From: an uncultured Collinsella sp.
Lineage (GTDB): Bacteria > Actinomycetota > Coriobacteriia > Coriobacteriales > Coriobacteriaceae
DNA length: 64,000 nt
Assembly (NCBI GenBank): GCA_900757185.1
Contig: CAAEMX010000052.1
Coordinates: forward strand, 21,131 to 85,130
Reading direction: 5' to 3'
Shown here: positions 1-8,792 of the stretch, piece by piece
Layout of the letters: each line of letters begins with the position of its first letter
How positions within the stretch are numbered: position 1 is the stretch's first letter
Notes under the pieces: generated by a model
What the model was told of the DNA's origin: nothing
The model's database searches: none
What the model saw: the letters and a program-made list of their open reading frames with translations, nothing else
Made by a program: the position numbers and the translations under genes

Positions 1-219
1 CTCATCGGCATCGGTCGTATCGTGGAGCATTTCCTTGGCAGCCTCGATGTCATCGAGCGCGCCGATGTACTCGCGCGAGGCGGCGATGAGGTCGGACTGG
101 TGCGCGTACTCCTTGTTGAGACGCGTGAACTCCTTGATGTCGGAGGCAACGGCCGGGTCGGAAAGCTTCTTCTCGAGCTCCTCATAGGCCTTGATGATCT
201 TTTCGAGCTTGTCGCGCAT
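1..219 (-). CDS. prfA: Peptide chain release factor 1, N-terminal part (cut by window edge)
   Basis: Only the first 73 codons are in the window; the gene continues beyond position 1. The translation begins MRDKLEKIIKAYEELEKKL and continues with LNKEYAHQSDL, the coiled helical N-terminal domain of bacterial class I release factors. RF1 recognises UAA and UAG stop codons and releases the peptide through a GGQ loop, which is not visible here. The ATG at 219 follows AAAGGAG at a normal distance. RF2 has a related N-terminus, but the short lead before the KxYEELEKKLSDP stretch fits RF1 better. Confident for the family, slightly less so for RF1 versus RF2. Confidence 0.85.
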   Translation of the reverse strand, partial: MRDKLEKIIKAYEELEKKLSDPAVASDIKEFTRLNKEYAHQSDLIAASREYIGALDDIEAAKEMLHDTTDADE

Positions 220-428
220 GGCGGGACTCCTTTATATGCGTGAAGGTGAAAATCGGCAGAGTTGATGGGGCGCGCGGCGCCGCTGCGGGGGTAAGCCCGG
301 CTAGAACATGTCGATCTTCAGATACATGCGCATCCCTTCGCGTATGGGGTACATAGTTGCGGTCTAACCCATACATGATAGCGTGCGCAGGCAAACCTGC
401 ATATAACCCGCACGGAATGAGTGGACAT

Positions 429-482
429 AGCCGTTGGGGACGTTCATTAACGACTAGTCGTTTAAGAACGTCCCCAACGGCT
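429..482. repeat. Long intergenic palindrome
   Basis: A 16-bp perfect stem (AGCCGTTGGGGACGTT at 429-444 with its complement at 467-482) encloses a second near-palindrome, AACGACTAGTCGTT. There is no T-run, so it is not an ordinary intrinsic terminator. It lies between the peptidase gene and prfA. It belongs to the class of hairpins that fill many intergenic gaps in this window. Positions 220-428 show no gene. Confidence 0.75.
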
Positions 483-483
483 A

Positions 484-510
484 ACAAAGGGACTGTCGCT
501 TTGTCACATT
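484..510. repeat. AAAGGGAC dispersed palindrome, copy 1
   Basis: The arms ACAAAGGGAC and GCTTTGTC flank a short centre and end in CACATT, right after the stop of the peptidase gene. The same motif recurs near gene ends at about 7,206, 12,101, 13,150, 15,104, 26,088, 36,963 and 39,457. This copy carries one mismatch in the arm. Confidence 0.6.
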
Positions 511-1938
511 CTAGAGCGTTTGAAGCAGAGCGATGAAAAAGCGTACGCCCTGGAGGTAGGCGCGGCGGGTGATGCGCTCGTTGGTGCCGTGGACACCGCG
601 CTCGCACTCGTCATCGTCTACCACAAAGGCCGAGAAGCGAATGCACTCGGGGCAAATGCGCTGGTAGTTGGCAGCATCGGTCGCGCCAATCACGGTCGAG
701 GGAACGATACCGATAGGAGCTCCGCCCGCCGCTGATGATCCGTTTTCCTCCGTCCCCTCTGGATCACGGAAATAGCGGGCGGCGATGACGCGGACGGTCT
801 CGAGTCCCGGTCCGCCGATGCGCGGAGACGGCGAGGGTTCGGAGCTGCCAGGACCGAGCTCGATCTCGACACGGTCGGCGAGCCCCGCCTCGGCAACGGC
901 GACGCGGCAGCAGGCCACGACATCGGCCACACTCGTGCCCTCGAGCATGCGGAAGTTAATGTTTGCCCACATATCCTGCGGCATTACGTTGGCGCCGGTG
1001 CTGCCACCCTCGATCTGGGTCGGTGCACAGGTGGTGGTCACGAGCGGATAGAGCTTCTTGCTGGCGAGGCACTCGCGCACGATGGCGTCCTTGTTGGAAG
1101 CAATCTCGTCGGCCGTGTAGAGCTCCAGCTCGACGAGCTGTGCGGCAAGCAGGTCCGTGACGCGCGTCGGCCACTCGATATCGCAGATTGCGGTGATGGC
1201 ACGGCTCAACACCTCGAGCGACGTGCCGCCGTAGGGGTTGGAAGAATGCCCACCCGCGCTCTTTGTCTTGAGCACAATGTCGGCATAACCCTTCTCAGCC
1301 AGGTCGGCGTGCATGAGCCAACCCTCGCCCGCGTTGTACTCGGCAGCCGAAACAATACGGTAGTCACCCTCGTCGATCAGATATTCAAGTTCAACACCGC
1401 GCTCCTCGAGCACGCGGCCGATAGCTCCAGCGCCGTACTGCGTGGTTTCCTCGTCCTGGCCAAAGGCGAGCAACAGCGAACGCTTGTGCTCCCAGCCGTG
1501 CGCCAACGCATACTCAACCGCCTCGAGAATGCCTGCGACCTGATCCTTCATGTCGATAGCGCCGCGACCCCAAATGTAGGTGTCGTCCACCTGTCCGCTA
1601 AAGGGGGCGTGCGTCCAGTCGGCCTCGGTACCCGGCACCACGGGGACCACGTCCATGTGGCCCATGAGCATGACGGGTTTGAGGGCGGAGTCGGAACCGC
1701 CAAGCGTCACCAACAGCGAGTGGTCGATAAGCTCGACCTCGCCCGCCGCAAACACGCGCGGCCAGGCCTGCTGCATATAGGCGCGCAGGTCGTCGAAGGG
1801 CTGCCAGTCCACCGCCTCGGCATCCATGCTCGAGATGGTCGGAAACGACAGCACGCGGCCCAAGCGCTCGCACGCGCCGGCCTCGTCCATATCGGCAAAA
1901 TCGTCCTCATGCGCAAAGAAGCGCCAAACCTCGGCCAT
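511..1938 (-). CDS. M20 family metallopeptidase (carboxypeptidase/dipeptidase)
   Basis: A 475-residue zinc peptidase of the M20/ArgE/DapE/CPG2 superfamily, expected to hydrolyse amide bonds in dipeptides or N-acyl amino acids in the cytoplasm. The first metal motif is GHMDVVP (residues 93-99), the second is GRGAIDMKD (124-132), and the Glu pair in GQDEET (about 160-165) supplies the catalytic base and a metal ligand. The lid and dimerisation domain lies in the middle third (ADIVLKTKSAGGHSS). The arrangement is closest to the CPS1/PM20D1 branch (GHMDVVPVVPGTEADWTHAPFSG-type segment). There is no signal peptide. The ABC amino-acid importer next to it, on the same strand, would fit peptide or amino-acid use, but a shared transcript is not proven. 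Exact substrate unknown. Confidence 0.85.
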   Translation of the reverse strand: MAEVWRFFAHEDDFADMDEAGACERLGRVLSFPTISSMDAEAVDWQPFDDLRAYMQQAWPRVFAAGEVELIDHSLLVTLGGSDSALKPVMLMGHMDVVPVVPGTEADWTHAPFSGQVDDTYIWGRGAIDMKDQVAGILEAVEYALAHGWEHKRSLLLAFGQDEETTQYGAGAIGRVLEERGVELEYLIDEGDYRIVSAAEYNAGEGWLMHADLAEKGYADIVLKTKSAGGHSSNPYGGTSLEVLSRAITAICDIEWPTRVTDLLAAQLVELELYTADEIASNKDAIVRECLASKKLYPLVTTTCAPTQIEGGSTGANVMPQDMWANINFRMLEGTSVADVVACCRVAVAEAGLADRVEIELGPGSSEPSPSPRIGGPGLETVRVIAARYFRDPEGTEENGSSAAGGAPIGIVPSTVIGATDAANYQRICPECIRFSAFVVDDDECERGVHGTNERITRRAYLQGVRFFIALLQTL

Positions 1939-2009
1939 GACATCCTTTCGATTGTGACGACAAAGGCCGCCCCACGGGAGCGGCCCTGCAACGTAGGCGT
2001 TTGCGCCGG

Positions 2010-2795
2010 TTATTTGTCCTCGAGATAGCGAGAGAGGAACTCGCGAGTGCGCTGGTGCTTGGGATTGCCGAAGAGCTCGGCCGGCGCGGCGTCCTCGAGT
2101 ACCACGCCCTTGTCCATAAAGACCACGCGGTCGGATACGGTTCGGGCAAAGGCCATCTCATGCGTGACGACGACCATGGTCATGCCGTCGGCAGCGAGCT
2201 TGCGCATGACCTCGAGCACCTCGCCCACGATCTCGGGGTCGAGCGCCGAGGTCGGCTCGTCAAACAGCATGATCTGCGGATTCATGCACAGGGCACGAGC
2301 GATGGCCACACGCTGCTTTTGACCACCGGACAGGCGACCCACGGCGGCGTGCGCGAACTTTTCGAGTCCCACGCTCGCCAGATGCTCCATCGCGACCTTC
2401 TCGGCCTCGGCCTTGCTCATCTTTTTGAGCGTGACGGGCGCGAGCGTGCAGTTGTCGAGCACGTCCATATTGTTGAACAGGTTGAAGCCCTGGAACACCA
2501 TGCCGATGTCCTCGCGCAGCTTATTGATATTGCAGCGCTCGGCCGTAAGGTCCTGGCCGTGGAACCAGATGTGGCCCGCGTCCGGGGTCTCGAGCAGGTT
2601 GAGGCAGCGCAGGAAGGTCGACTTGCCCGAGCCCGAGGCGCCGATAATGGTGACGACCTCGCCGGGATTGACAGCGAGGTCGATGCCCTTAAGCACCTCG
2701 AGCGAGCCAAAGCTCTTGCGCAGGCCCTCGACGCGGATAAGCGGCTCATTGGTCTGTGCGGCGGCCGCGGTGCCGGTAGTGGCGGTATCTGCCAT
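2010..2795 (-). CDS. Polar amino-acid ABC transporter, ATP-binding protein
   Basis: The ATPase of a GlnQ/HisP-type importer. Walker A GASGSGKST is at residues 52-60, the Q-loop near VFQGFNLF, the signature LSGGQ at 155-159 and Walker B IMLFDE at 175-180. The family couples ATP hydrolysis to import of polar or basic amino acids. I chose the ATG at 2795 because it follows GAGGAG by seven bases. A longer reading to 2870 would overlap the permease end and has no ribosome site. It is the last gene of permease-binding protein-ATPase order read from 4902 to 2010, with 22 bases between it and the permease stop. Confidence 0.93.
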   Translation of the reverse strand: MADTATTGTAAAAQTNEPLIRVEGLRKSFGSLEVLKGIDLAVNPGEVVTIIGASGSGKSTFLRCLNLLETPDAGHIWFHGQDLTAERCNINKLREDIGMVFQGFNLFNNMDVLDNCTLAPVTLKKMSKAEAEKVAMEHLASVGLEKFAHAAVGRLSGGQKQRVAIARALCMNPQIMLFDEPTSALDPEIVGEVLEVMRKLAADGMTMVVVTHEMAFARTVSDRVVFMDKGVVLEDAAPAELFGNPKHQRTREFLSRYLEDK

Positions 2796-2817
2796 GATGA
2801 TTCTCCTCGTCTTGAGC

Positions 2818-3966
2818 CTAGTTGGAACTGGGCAGCGTTGCCGGGGCCTCGGCGCCAAGCTTTTTGCCAAAGGCCTCGAGCAGGCGGCTCGCCACGAGCG
2901 TCAGGATCAGGTAGACCACGAGCGCCACGCAGTAGACCTCCATCTGGCGGTAGTACACGCCGGCGACCGTGGTAGTAGCGTACATGAGGTCAAACACGCC
3001 GATGACCGAAAGCACCGACGAATCCTTGATGTTGATGATGAGCTCGTTGGTGAGCGCCGGAATCGCATTTTTAATGCCCTGGGGGAACACGACCTTGCGC
3101 ATGGCTTGCCACTGTGACAGACCCAGCGAGCGCGCTGCCTCGGCCTGACCGGGGTCGATGGACTCGATGCCGCCGCGCAGGACCTCCATCATGTAGGCGG
3201 TAGAGTTGAGCGAGATGGTGACGAGGCCGGCAGTGAAGGTACTCCAGATCTGGTTGGCCTGGGCGGTCTCGAAGCCCATGCCGCGCAAAACGGTGAAGCC
3301 CGCGTAATAGATGAGTAGGCCCTGGACCATCATGGGCGTGCCACGCACGATGGTGGAGTAGATGGTCGCAAAGCCGCGGCCGACACTCTTAAAGAAGCGC
3401 ACCAGGTCGTTGTCCACGCGATCGAAGGTCTGAATGCGCAAAAACACAAAGAGCAGCGCAAGGAAAAAAGCGATGACGGTACCGAAGGTCGCAAGTGCGA
3501 TGGTGATCTCGATGCCGCGGATAAAGAAGTCCCCGCTCTTGTAGGTCATGTAGACCAGGCTCGACAAAAAGTCGCTGGGGTTGGAGTCCGAGACAATACT
3601 CACCTGCACCAGGTCGATAAACGACATGACGCAGCGGTCGACAAAGAAGATCGCCGCGATGACGACCACGACATAGCTGCCCAGGCGCGCGCCGCGACGG
3701 AAACGCTCGGATGCAAACGGTGACTTTTCGCGATAGTCGCTCCAGTGCATAACCTTGGTGACGAGCGCTGCCGCCGACACGACGATCCAGGCCCAAAGAA
3801 TCGCCCAAAGGCAATCTTGGAAGATGCCGGTGGGCGCCAAAAAGCTCAGCGGCGTGGGGTTGCGCTGGCTAAATGCCAAGCCGAGCGCCGCGATAACGCT
3901 CGTGCCCAGGTACACATAACGGTGGTCGGCCTTGATAAAGGAGGCCAGACGATTGATGCCTTTCAT
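2818..3966 (-). CDS. Polar amino-acid ABC transporter, permease
   Basis: A 382-residue membrane protein of the HisM/GlnP family. The C-terminal 230 residues carry the conserved permease core, including the coupling-loop region around AEAARSLGLSQWQAMRKVVFPQG that contacts the ATPase. The N-terminal 130 residues are an added membrane segment region (a helix near 17-35, another near 48-70 and one near 100-120) not found in the shortest family members, so this is a longer variant. One permease gene implies a homodimeric channel. It sits nine bases after the binding protein and just before the ATPase, a standard importer operon. Confidence 0.9.
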   Translation of the reverse strand: MKGINRLASFIKADHRYVYLGTSVIAALGLAFSQRNPTPLSFLAPTGIFQDCLWAILWAWIVVSAAALVTKVMHWSDYREKSPFASERFRRGARLGSYVVVVIAAIFFVDRCVMSFIDLVQVSIVSDSNPSDFLSSLVYMTYKSGDFFIRGIEITIALATFGTVIAFFLALLFVFLRIQTFDRVDNDLVRFFKSVGRGFATIYSTIVRGTPMMVQGLLIYYAGFTVLRGMGFETAQANQIWSTFTAGLVTISLNSTAYMMEVLRGGIESIDPGQAEAARSLGLSQWQAMRKVVFPQGIKNAIPALTNELIINIKDSSVLSVIGVFDLMYATTTVAGVYYRQMEVYCVALVVYLILTLVASRLLEAFGKKLGAEAPATLPSSN

Positions 3967-3975
3967 GCTGCCTCC

Positions 3976-4902
3976 CTATGCCGGCTGACGGTCGAGGCAC
4001 GCGTCCCACATTTGGTCGCGCTCCTCTTGGCTAATGCCCTTGAGTGTCTTGTCGATGAGCTTAAGCAGTTTGTCCGATCCCTTGCGGCAACCGACATTCG
4101 CCGTGACCTCCTGCTTAAAGCCCTCGCCCTCGGCAAAGTGGATGGGGACGATACCGGGATTTTGGGCCATATAGCCCTTTTCGTTCTCAGTGTTGTAGGT
4201 CACGGCGTCGCACGTGCCCTGCAGCAGATTCGAGAACACCGTGGGGACCGAATCGACCGGGTTCTTGTGCACAACGCCCGGAATCTCGTCGATGACGGTA
4301 TCGAGCATGGTGTCCTTTTGGCCGAGCACCGTGGCACCGCTGAAGTCGCTGAGCTTGGTGGCGTTTTGGTAGGGCGAGCCCTCTTTTACGAACAGGCCAA
4401 AGTAGCCAATGAAGTACGGGTCGGAAAAGCCGACGGACTCCTCGCGCTCGGGCGTGGCGCTCATGCCGGCGATGATGAGGTCAATCTGGCCGTTGTTGAG
4501 CGAGTCGATAAGGCCCGAGAAGCTCTGCTTGACGGCAACGGGCTCGCCGCCGAGAGCCTTGCAGACGATCTTGGCGATCTGCACGTCGTAGCCATCGGCG
4601 TAGGCTCCCTGCACGTTATCGATGGGGATCGTGAACTCGCTGGCCTCGGAAACCTGCCAGTTGTACGGGGCGTAGGCCGCCTCCATGCCAATGCGGATCT
4701 TATCCTTGCCGATCACAGAATCGGACAGGTCGTCGCGACCGCCGCCCGTCGTGGACTGAACTACTTCCAGCGTGGAGGGACGCTGGCAGCCGGCAAGTGC
4801 GCCGGCGACGACAGAAGCGCTCGCAGCGAGAGCGCTACCCAAAAAGATGCGACGGCTGCATACCGGCTGTGGATGCGCGTCGCGTTGATGGGGAGAATGC
4901 AT
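3976..4902 (-). CDS. Amino-acid ABC transporter, substrate-binding lipoprotein
   Basis: A 308-residue extracellular binding protein (SBP family 3). The N-terminus has SRRIFLG followed by a hydrophobic stretch and the lipobox LAGC with the acylated Cys at residue 39; the paired arginines raise the possibility of Tat export. The mature part has family features such as KIRIGMEAAYAPYNW, LIDSLNNGQIDLIIAGMSATPEREESVGFSDPY and QKDTMLD. I start at the ATG at 4902 after GGAAGG; an upstream extension to 4974 lacks a ribosome site. First gene of the importer operon. The ligand cannot be named from sequence; the family binds polar or charged amino acids. Confidence 0.9.
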   Translation of the reverse strand: MHSPHQRDAHPQPVCSRRIFLGSALAASASVVAGALAGCQRPSTLEVVQSTTGGGRDDLSDSVIGKDKIRIGMEAAYAPYNWQVSEASEFTIPIDNVQGAYADGYDVQIAKIVCKALGGEPVAVKQSFSGLIDSLNNGQIDLIIAGMSATPEREESVGFSDPYFIGYFGLFVKEGSPYQNATKLSDFSGATVLGQKDTMLDTVIDEIPGVVHKNPVDSVPTVFSNLLQGTCDAVTYNTENEKGYMAQNPGIVPIHFAEGEGFKQEVTANVGCRKGSDKLLKLIDKTLKGISQEERDQMWDACLDRQPA

Positions 4903-5070
4903 AATCTGCCTTCCCTGTTGAATCGTATGCTGACGACTTAACAGGATATACGCCAGCGACCAGCAGCGCAGCACAAGCTCGAAAAATTAATAGACACACG
5001 GTAGTCATTGGGAGCGTCGATGTTTTGGCAATGCCAGCAGGCGCCACCCAGAGCGAACAAGTTAGCATGA

Positions 5071-5111
5071 AAAAGGCAAGGCATAGACCTTCTGGTCATG
5101 CCTTGCCTTTT
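5071..5111. terminator. Bidirectional intrinsic terminator
   Basis: AAAAGGCAAGGCAT and ATGCCTTGCCTTTT form a strong stem with A and T runs on both sides. On the minus strand it ends the epimerase transcript before the importer operon. A smaller GC hairpin (TCCGCCGTT/AACGGCGGA) lies at about 5,156-5,179. Confidence 0.85.
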
Positions 5112-5182
5112 GAATGACAAATTGTCGCTCTGGGCGGCGCGCAGCGTCGACCGGTCCGCCGTTCGTCAGAACGGCGGAACCT

Positions 5183-6076
5183 CTAGAGCAAGGTGGCGCT
5201 AAAGCTGCGGACGTCCGTCTCGCCCGGCGCCAGCGTGATGGTGTTGACCTTGTGCTCAAAGACATCGTCCTCGGTGTCCATGGTGGTATGACCGGTCCAG
5301 GGCTCGAGCGCCACAAACGGAGCATCGTTGGCGGCAGACCACACGCCGATGTACTTAAAGCCCTCAAAGTCGATCTTGACGCCGTGGCCCGACTTGCGGC
5401 CGCGCAGTGTGAGCGTAGAGCCCGGAGTATCGGTGAACATGATGGCATCGTTATCGAAGCTGCGGTGCGTGATGGGCAGCACGTCCGAGTTATCGGGGGC
5501 CTTGTAGCTACCCTCGAACGTCATAAGACCGTCGGGCGTGATGATGGGAGCCTCGTTGGTCCAAGCCTCGGTAAACGCCAGCTCGTAATCCTCGAACGCC
5601 TCGTCTTCGGCACCGGGGGCGGGCACGTTGAATGCAGGATGACCGCCCACCGAGAACGGCAGGGCCACGTCGCCGGTGTTGGTGACCGCAAAGGTCTGCG
5701 TGAGCGTGGCGTCGCCGGTCAGGGCATAGGTCATGTTGAGCTTAAAGTGGAACGGGAACGCCTTGAGCGACTCGGGCGTGTCAGTGATCTCGTACGTTAC
5801 CGAGGAGCCGTCCTCCGAAACCTCGACCAACTTGTGCTCGACGATGCGAGCGAGTCCGTGGCGCGGCATCTCGCAGGTGCCGGCCGCAGATGTCGCCATG
5901 TTGTTGCGCAGCGATCCCACGACGGGGAACAGGATAGGCGCATGCTTGCCCCAAAAGGCCGGGTCGCCCTGCCACAGATACTCGTTGCCGTTGAGGGCAA
6001 GGCTCGTGAGCTGGGCGCCCATGGAATCGATGGCCGCGGTGAGGCCGCCGCGCTTGATGGTAGTGACGGTGGACAT
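5183..6076 (-). CDS. Aldose 1-epimerase family protein
   Basis: A 297-residue protein of the galactose mutarotase-like fold, LacX/YeaD-type branch. The family interconverts alpha and beta anomers of sugars or sugar phosphates in the cytoplasm. Conserved features are NEYLWQGDPAFWGKHAPILFP (28-51, LacX-like), His73 in PRHGLA and His146 in GGHPAFN, the latter being the usual proton donor region. ATG at 6076 follows a GGAGGAAG-like site. It is a single gene with its own terminator downstream. Specific sugar unknown. Confidence 0.87.
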   Translation of the reverse strand: MSTVTTIKRGGLTAAIDSMGAQLTSLALNGNEYLWQGDPAFWGKHAPILFPVVGSLRNNMATSAAGTCEMPRHGLARIVEHKLVEVSEDGSSVTYEITDTPESLKAFPFHFKLNMTYALTGDATLTQTFAVTNTGDVALPFSVGGHPAFNVPAPGAEDEAFEDYELAFTEAWTNEAPIITPDGLMTFEGSYKAPDNSDVLPITHRSFDNDAIMFTDTPGSTLTLRGRKSGHGVKIDFEGFKYIGVWSAANDAPFVALEPWTGHTTMDTEDDVFEHKVNTITLAPGETDVRSFSATLL

Positions 6077-6154
6077 GCTACTTCCTCCAATAGTAAAAAC
6101 GGTGTCGAGGGCTATTGTCCCACTCTTGGCGGCGGGGTTGAGCGACAGGTGCAG

Positions 6155-7024
6155 TTATTGAGCAATAGCGTAAAGGTCAAACCCGCCCTGCGGCGTGCTA
6201 TCGACCGTATCGGGCGCCTGTGAATTAAAACTCACCGGAACCATGCGCTTTGAGGCGCGGTAACGCGTGCCGTCGGTGGCGACGGGCGGCTCATCGACCG
6301 TGAGCTCGTAGTCGCCGGGCTTGAGCTCGATGCCGTCACCTTCGGAATTGACGTATTGGTACTCGTCGATCGCTTGCCCCTTGAGCGTGCGACCCACGAT
6401 ATGGACGAGCATCTGGCTGTCGCCGCGCGCGGTGTCCCACGTCGCGCCGTCCTTGACCTCGACCGATACATGCACTGAGCGCGTGCGGCTGAGCGATTGT
6501 TCGACGGACATCTCGACCTTGGCGGCGTCTTTTCGTTGTTGTTCAACATGGCTCCAGACGTTTCCAATTACCGAGCATGCGATAACGCCGGCCATGAAGG
6601 CGATGAGGATGGGGCCGAGCGGAGAGCGACGGCCCGCGTCCTCCTCGCGAGCCAGGTCGGGGCGACGTGTGGGCGCGGGTGCTTGGGCACCCTGCGAGGG
6701 CACGTCGAGAATGCTGAAGGATGCCGTACTGCCGGGGTCGATGTTATGGCGCGGCTGCGGGGTCTTGGCCGGCGAGATGGACATGTCCGCCGGCTCACCG
6801 AGTGTGGCCGTAGCGTCAGCCTTGGCCTCGTCTGCCTCGGCTTGGGCCCAGGCTTGTTCGAAGGTCAGGGGCTCGACGGGGTCGAGGGCGGCGTCCGAGT
6901 CGGCGGCGGCGACGTTGCCGGTCTCGTCCTCGTCGCTCGACACGTCACACGGCGTAGGCTCGTCCCACTCCTCGTCCGGAGCCTCGCCCTCGCTATACCA
7001 CCATTCAAAGTTATCGATATCCAT
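6155..7024 (-). CDS. Unknown single-pass membrane protein with acidic cytoplasmic region
   Basis: I do not recognise this 289-residue protein. Residues 1-130 are very acidic and low in complexity (EGEAPDEEWDEP, DEDETGN), with a Pro/Arg-rich stretch at 115-135. One membrane helix is predicted at about 136-157 (PLGPILIAFMAGVIACSVIG). The C-terminal 130 residues are probably outside and contain beta-prone sequence (VHVSVEVKDGATWD, LELKPGDYELTV-like). The topology (acidic inside, one helix, folded outside) resembles zinc-ribbon or anti-sigma-like envelope proteins but no Cys cluster or kinase motif is present. It stands alone between the epimerase and a palindrome. Confidence 0.75.
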   Translation of the reverse strand: MDIDNFEWWYSEGEAPDEEWDEPTPCDVSSDEDETGNVAAADSDAALDPVEPLTFEQAWAQAEADEAKADATATLGEPADMSISPAKTPQPRHNIDPGSTASFSILDVPSQGAQAPAPTRRPDLAREEDAGRRSPLGPILIAFMAGVIACSVIGNVWSHVEQQRKDAAKVEMSVEQSLSRTRSVHVSVEVKDGATWDTARGDSQMLVHIVGRTLKGQAIDEYQYVNSEGDGIELKPGDYELTVDEPPVATDGTRYRASKRMVPVSFNSQAPDTVDSTPQGGFDLYAIAQ

Positions 7025-7109
7025 ACGGGGCGCCCCTTAGGCCTCGCAAATAAACACTTGCTAGCCTTATACCCCCAGACGGCGCTGGAGCTCGCCGGCA
7101 CAGACAGGA

Positions 7110-7174
7110 AAACCGTCACAACATTCGACGCTTTTCCTCGTTTTCGAGATTTTCGCCGAATGTTGTGACGGTTT
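7110..7174. repeat. CCGTCACAACATTCG hairpin, copy A
   Basis: An 18-base arm AAACCGTCACAACATTCG is repeated inverted at the other end, with the centre ACGCTTTTCCTCGTTTTCGA. A nearly identical element, including the unpaired centre, occurs at 12,033-12,097. Conservation of the loop as well as the stem marks a mobile or functional family rather than a chance terminator. Confidence 0.9.
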
Positions 7175-7219
7175 AGGCAGCAGCCACACCACGAATGCGA
7201 CGAAGGAGCAGTCCCCTTG

Positions 7220-8089
7220 TCACATCTGGAGGGCGACGGGGATTTGGATGCAGCAGAAGTCCTCTTGGTGGGACTCGTCGTAGCTCGTGGTATCGAGGTA
7301 GCAAAAGTCGAAGGCGTTGCCGATGGGCTGGAGCGCGTGCTCGTCCATGCAGGCCACGATGGCGCGGATGCCTTCGGGCTCGTACGGCATGCCCCAGCGG
7401 CTCATGCACAGGTATGTGCCCTCGGGCAGCACTTCGACGCCAATCTTTGCCAGCTCGGCAGCATCGCTCGGCAGCAGCTCCTCGGCACCGCGCGGCAGCA
7501 CGGCAAAGGAGCCGGCGCCAGCAATAGGGTCGTCGGAATGCAGTGCCTCGCGACGCAGCATGGCGCCCCAACCGCGCATGGGGCGCGTACCCGTGAGCGC
7601 ACGCATGCGCAGAATCGCGCGCATGAGCGTGGGGTGCAGCATCGAGCGGCCGCGCTCGATATCGGCCGGGAACTCCTCAAAGACCACGAAGCGGCGCTCG
7701 AACTGCTTGAGCTCCGGTTTGCCCTCGCGCTCGCGCCAATAGACCGCCTCGTCATAAAAGCTCAGGCGCTCCTGCACACTGGCGCGCTCGGCATTAAGCC
7801 CGGCAATCTTCTCGTTGAGCGCCTGCACCCGCGAGCGCAGGTGCTCGGTCATCTCGCCGATGTCGAACGTCGAGGTTAGGCGGTCAATCTCGTCGAGCTC
7901 CAGTCCCAAGTCGCGCAACATGCAAATCAGACGCATGAGCGGGATCTGCGTGGGCGAATAGAAACGGTAGCCCTTCTCGTTGACCACGGCGGGCTTAAAC
8001 AGGCCGATCTTGTCGTAGTAGATGAGCGTTTGGCGCGAAACGTTAAACAAGCTCGCCATCTCGCTAATCGCATACATACCCGTCTGCAT
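7220..8089 (-). CDS. MerR family regulator with GyrI-like effector domain
   Basis: A 289-residue one-component regulator. Residues 1-70 form the winged helix (YAISEMASLFNVSRQTLIYYDKIGLFKPAVVNEKGYRFY), followed by the long dimerisation helix (about 75-125) and a C-terminal domain (about 130-289) of the GyrI/BmrR ligand-binding type. Such proteins twist promoters with overlong spacers to activate transcription upon binding an aromatic or cationic ligand. I start at the ATG at 8089 behind GGGAGG; the reading to 8155 runs through the terminator of ubiX. It follows the decarboxylase genes on the same strand but behind that terminator, so a regulatory link to them is plausible and unproven. Confidence 0.9.
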   Translation of the reverse strand: MQTGMYAISEMASLFNVSRQTLIYYDKIGLFKPAVVNEKGYRFYSPTQIPLMRLICMLRDLGLELDEIDRLTSTFDIGEMTEHLRSRVQALNEKIAGLNAERASVQERLSFYDEAVYWREREGKPELKQFERRFVVFEEFPADIERGRSMLHPTLMRAILRMRALTGTRPMRGWGAMLRREALHSDDPIAGAGSFAVLPRGAEELLPSDAAELAKIGVEVLPEGTYLCMSRWGMPYEPEGIRAIVACMDEHALQPIGNAFDFCYLDTTSYDESHQEDFCCIQIPVALQM

Positions 8090-8116
8090 AGGTCCTCCCG
8101 ACACATCCTTTGACGC

Positions 8117-8148
8117 GAAAAGCCCGCCGCCCACAGGGGCAGCGGGCT
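8117..8148 (-). terminator. Intrinsic terminator after the UbiX gene
   Basis: Read on the minus strand, AGCCCGCTGCCCC and GGGCGGCGGGCT pair and are followed by TTTT. It separates the decarboxylase operon from the MerR gene. Confidence 0.85.
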
Positions 8149-8180
8149 CAAACACTACTCGTATCCTACCCTAAATGCGC

Positions 8181-8759
8181 CTATGACCAGCGCTTATAGT
8201 TTGCACATGATACGCCGACGGCCTCGAGCGCCTTGGCGGCGATGTGATGCACCGCGTCATCGAGCGTGGCGGGGCCGTTGTAAAACGTAAGCATGGGCGG
8301 CATGAGCATGACGCCCGGTACGCGCGCCAGGCGCGCCATGTTATCGACGTGAATGGCGCTGAAGGGCGTCTCGCGCACCATGAGCACCAGGCGGCGCTGC
8401 TCTTTCATCTGCACGTCGGCCGCACGCAGCAACAGATTTTCGCTGTAGCCGCTCGCGATACCGGCGAGCGTCTTCATGGAGCAGGGCGCCACGATCATAC
8501 CGTCAACCGGATAGGTACCGCTTGCGATGGCGGCGCCAATATTTTTATTGTCGTAGACCACATCGGCATGCATGGCAAACTCGTCGAGCGTCATGCCGAG
8601 CTCCTGCTCGATGGTGATCGCTCCCCCGCGCGTGACGACAAGCGCCGACTCGGCACCGGCCTGACGCAGGCATTTGAGGCACTCAAGGCCCAGCGCGGCA
8701 CCGCTGGCGCCAGACACGCCAACGACAATGCGACGGGGACGGACAGAAGACTCAGGCAT
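8181..8759 (-). CDS. ubiX: UbiX-family flavin prenyltransferase
   Basis: A 192-residue enzyme that joins a dimethylallyl group to FMN, making the prenylated FMN cofactor of UbiD decarboxylases. The FMN loop GVSGASGAALG lies at residues 13-23, and the conserved IVAPCSMKTLAGIASGYSENLLLRAADV and RETPFSAIH segments form the flavin and prenyl-phosphate sites. Length and motifs match the family fully. ATG at 8759 follows AAGGAG. It is 33 bases after the UbiD gene and followed by a terminator, so the two are very likely cotranscribed. Role in decarboxylation of a phenolic acid is inferred from the neighbour. Confidence 0.94.
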   Translation of the reverse strand: MPESSVRPRRIVVGVSGASGAALGLECLKCLRQAGAESALVVTRGGAITIEQELGMTLDEFAMHADVVYDNKNIGAAIASGTYPVDGMIVAPCSMKTLAGIASGYSENLLLRAADVQMKEQRRLVLMVRETPFSAIHVDNMARLARVPGVMLMPPMLTFYNGPATLDDAVHHIAAKALEAVGVSCANYKRWS

Positions 8760-8792
8760 GACAACTCCTTAACTACTTGGTAGGGCTACTTA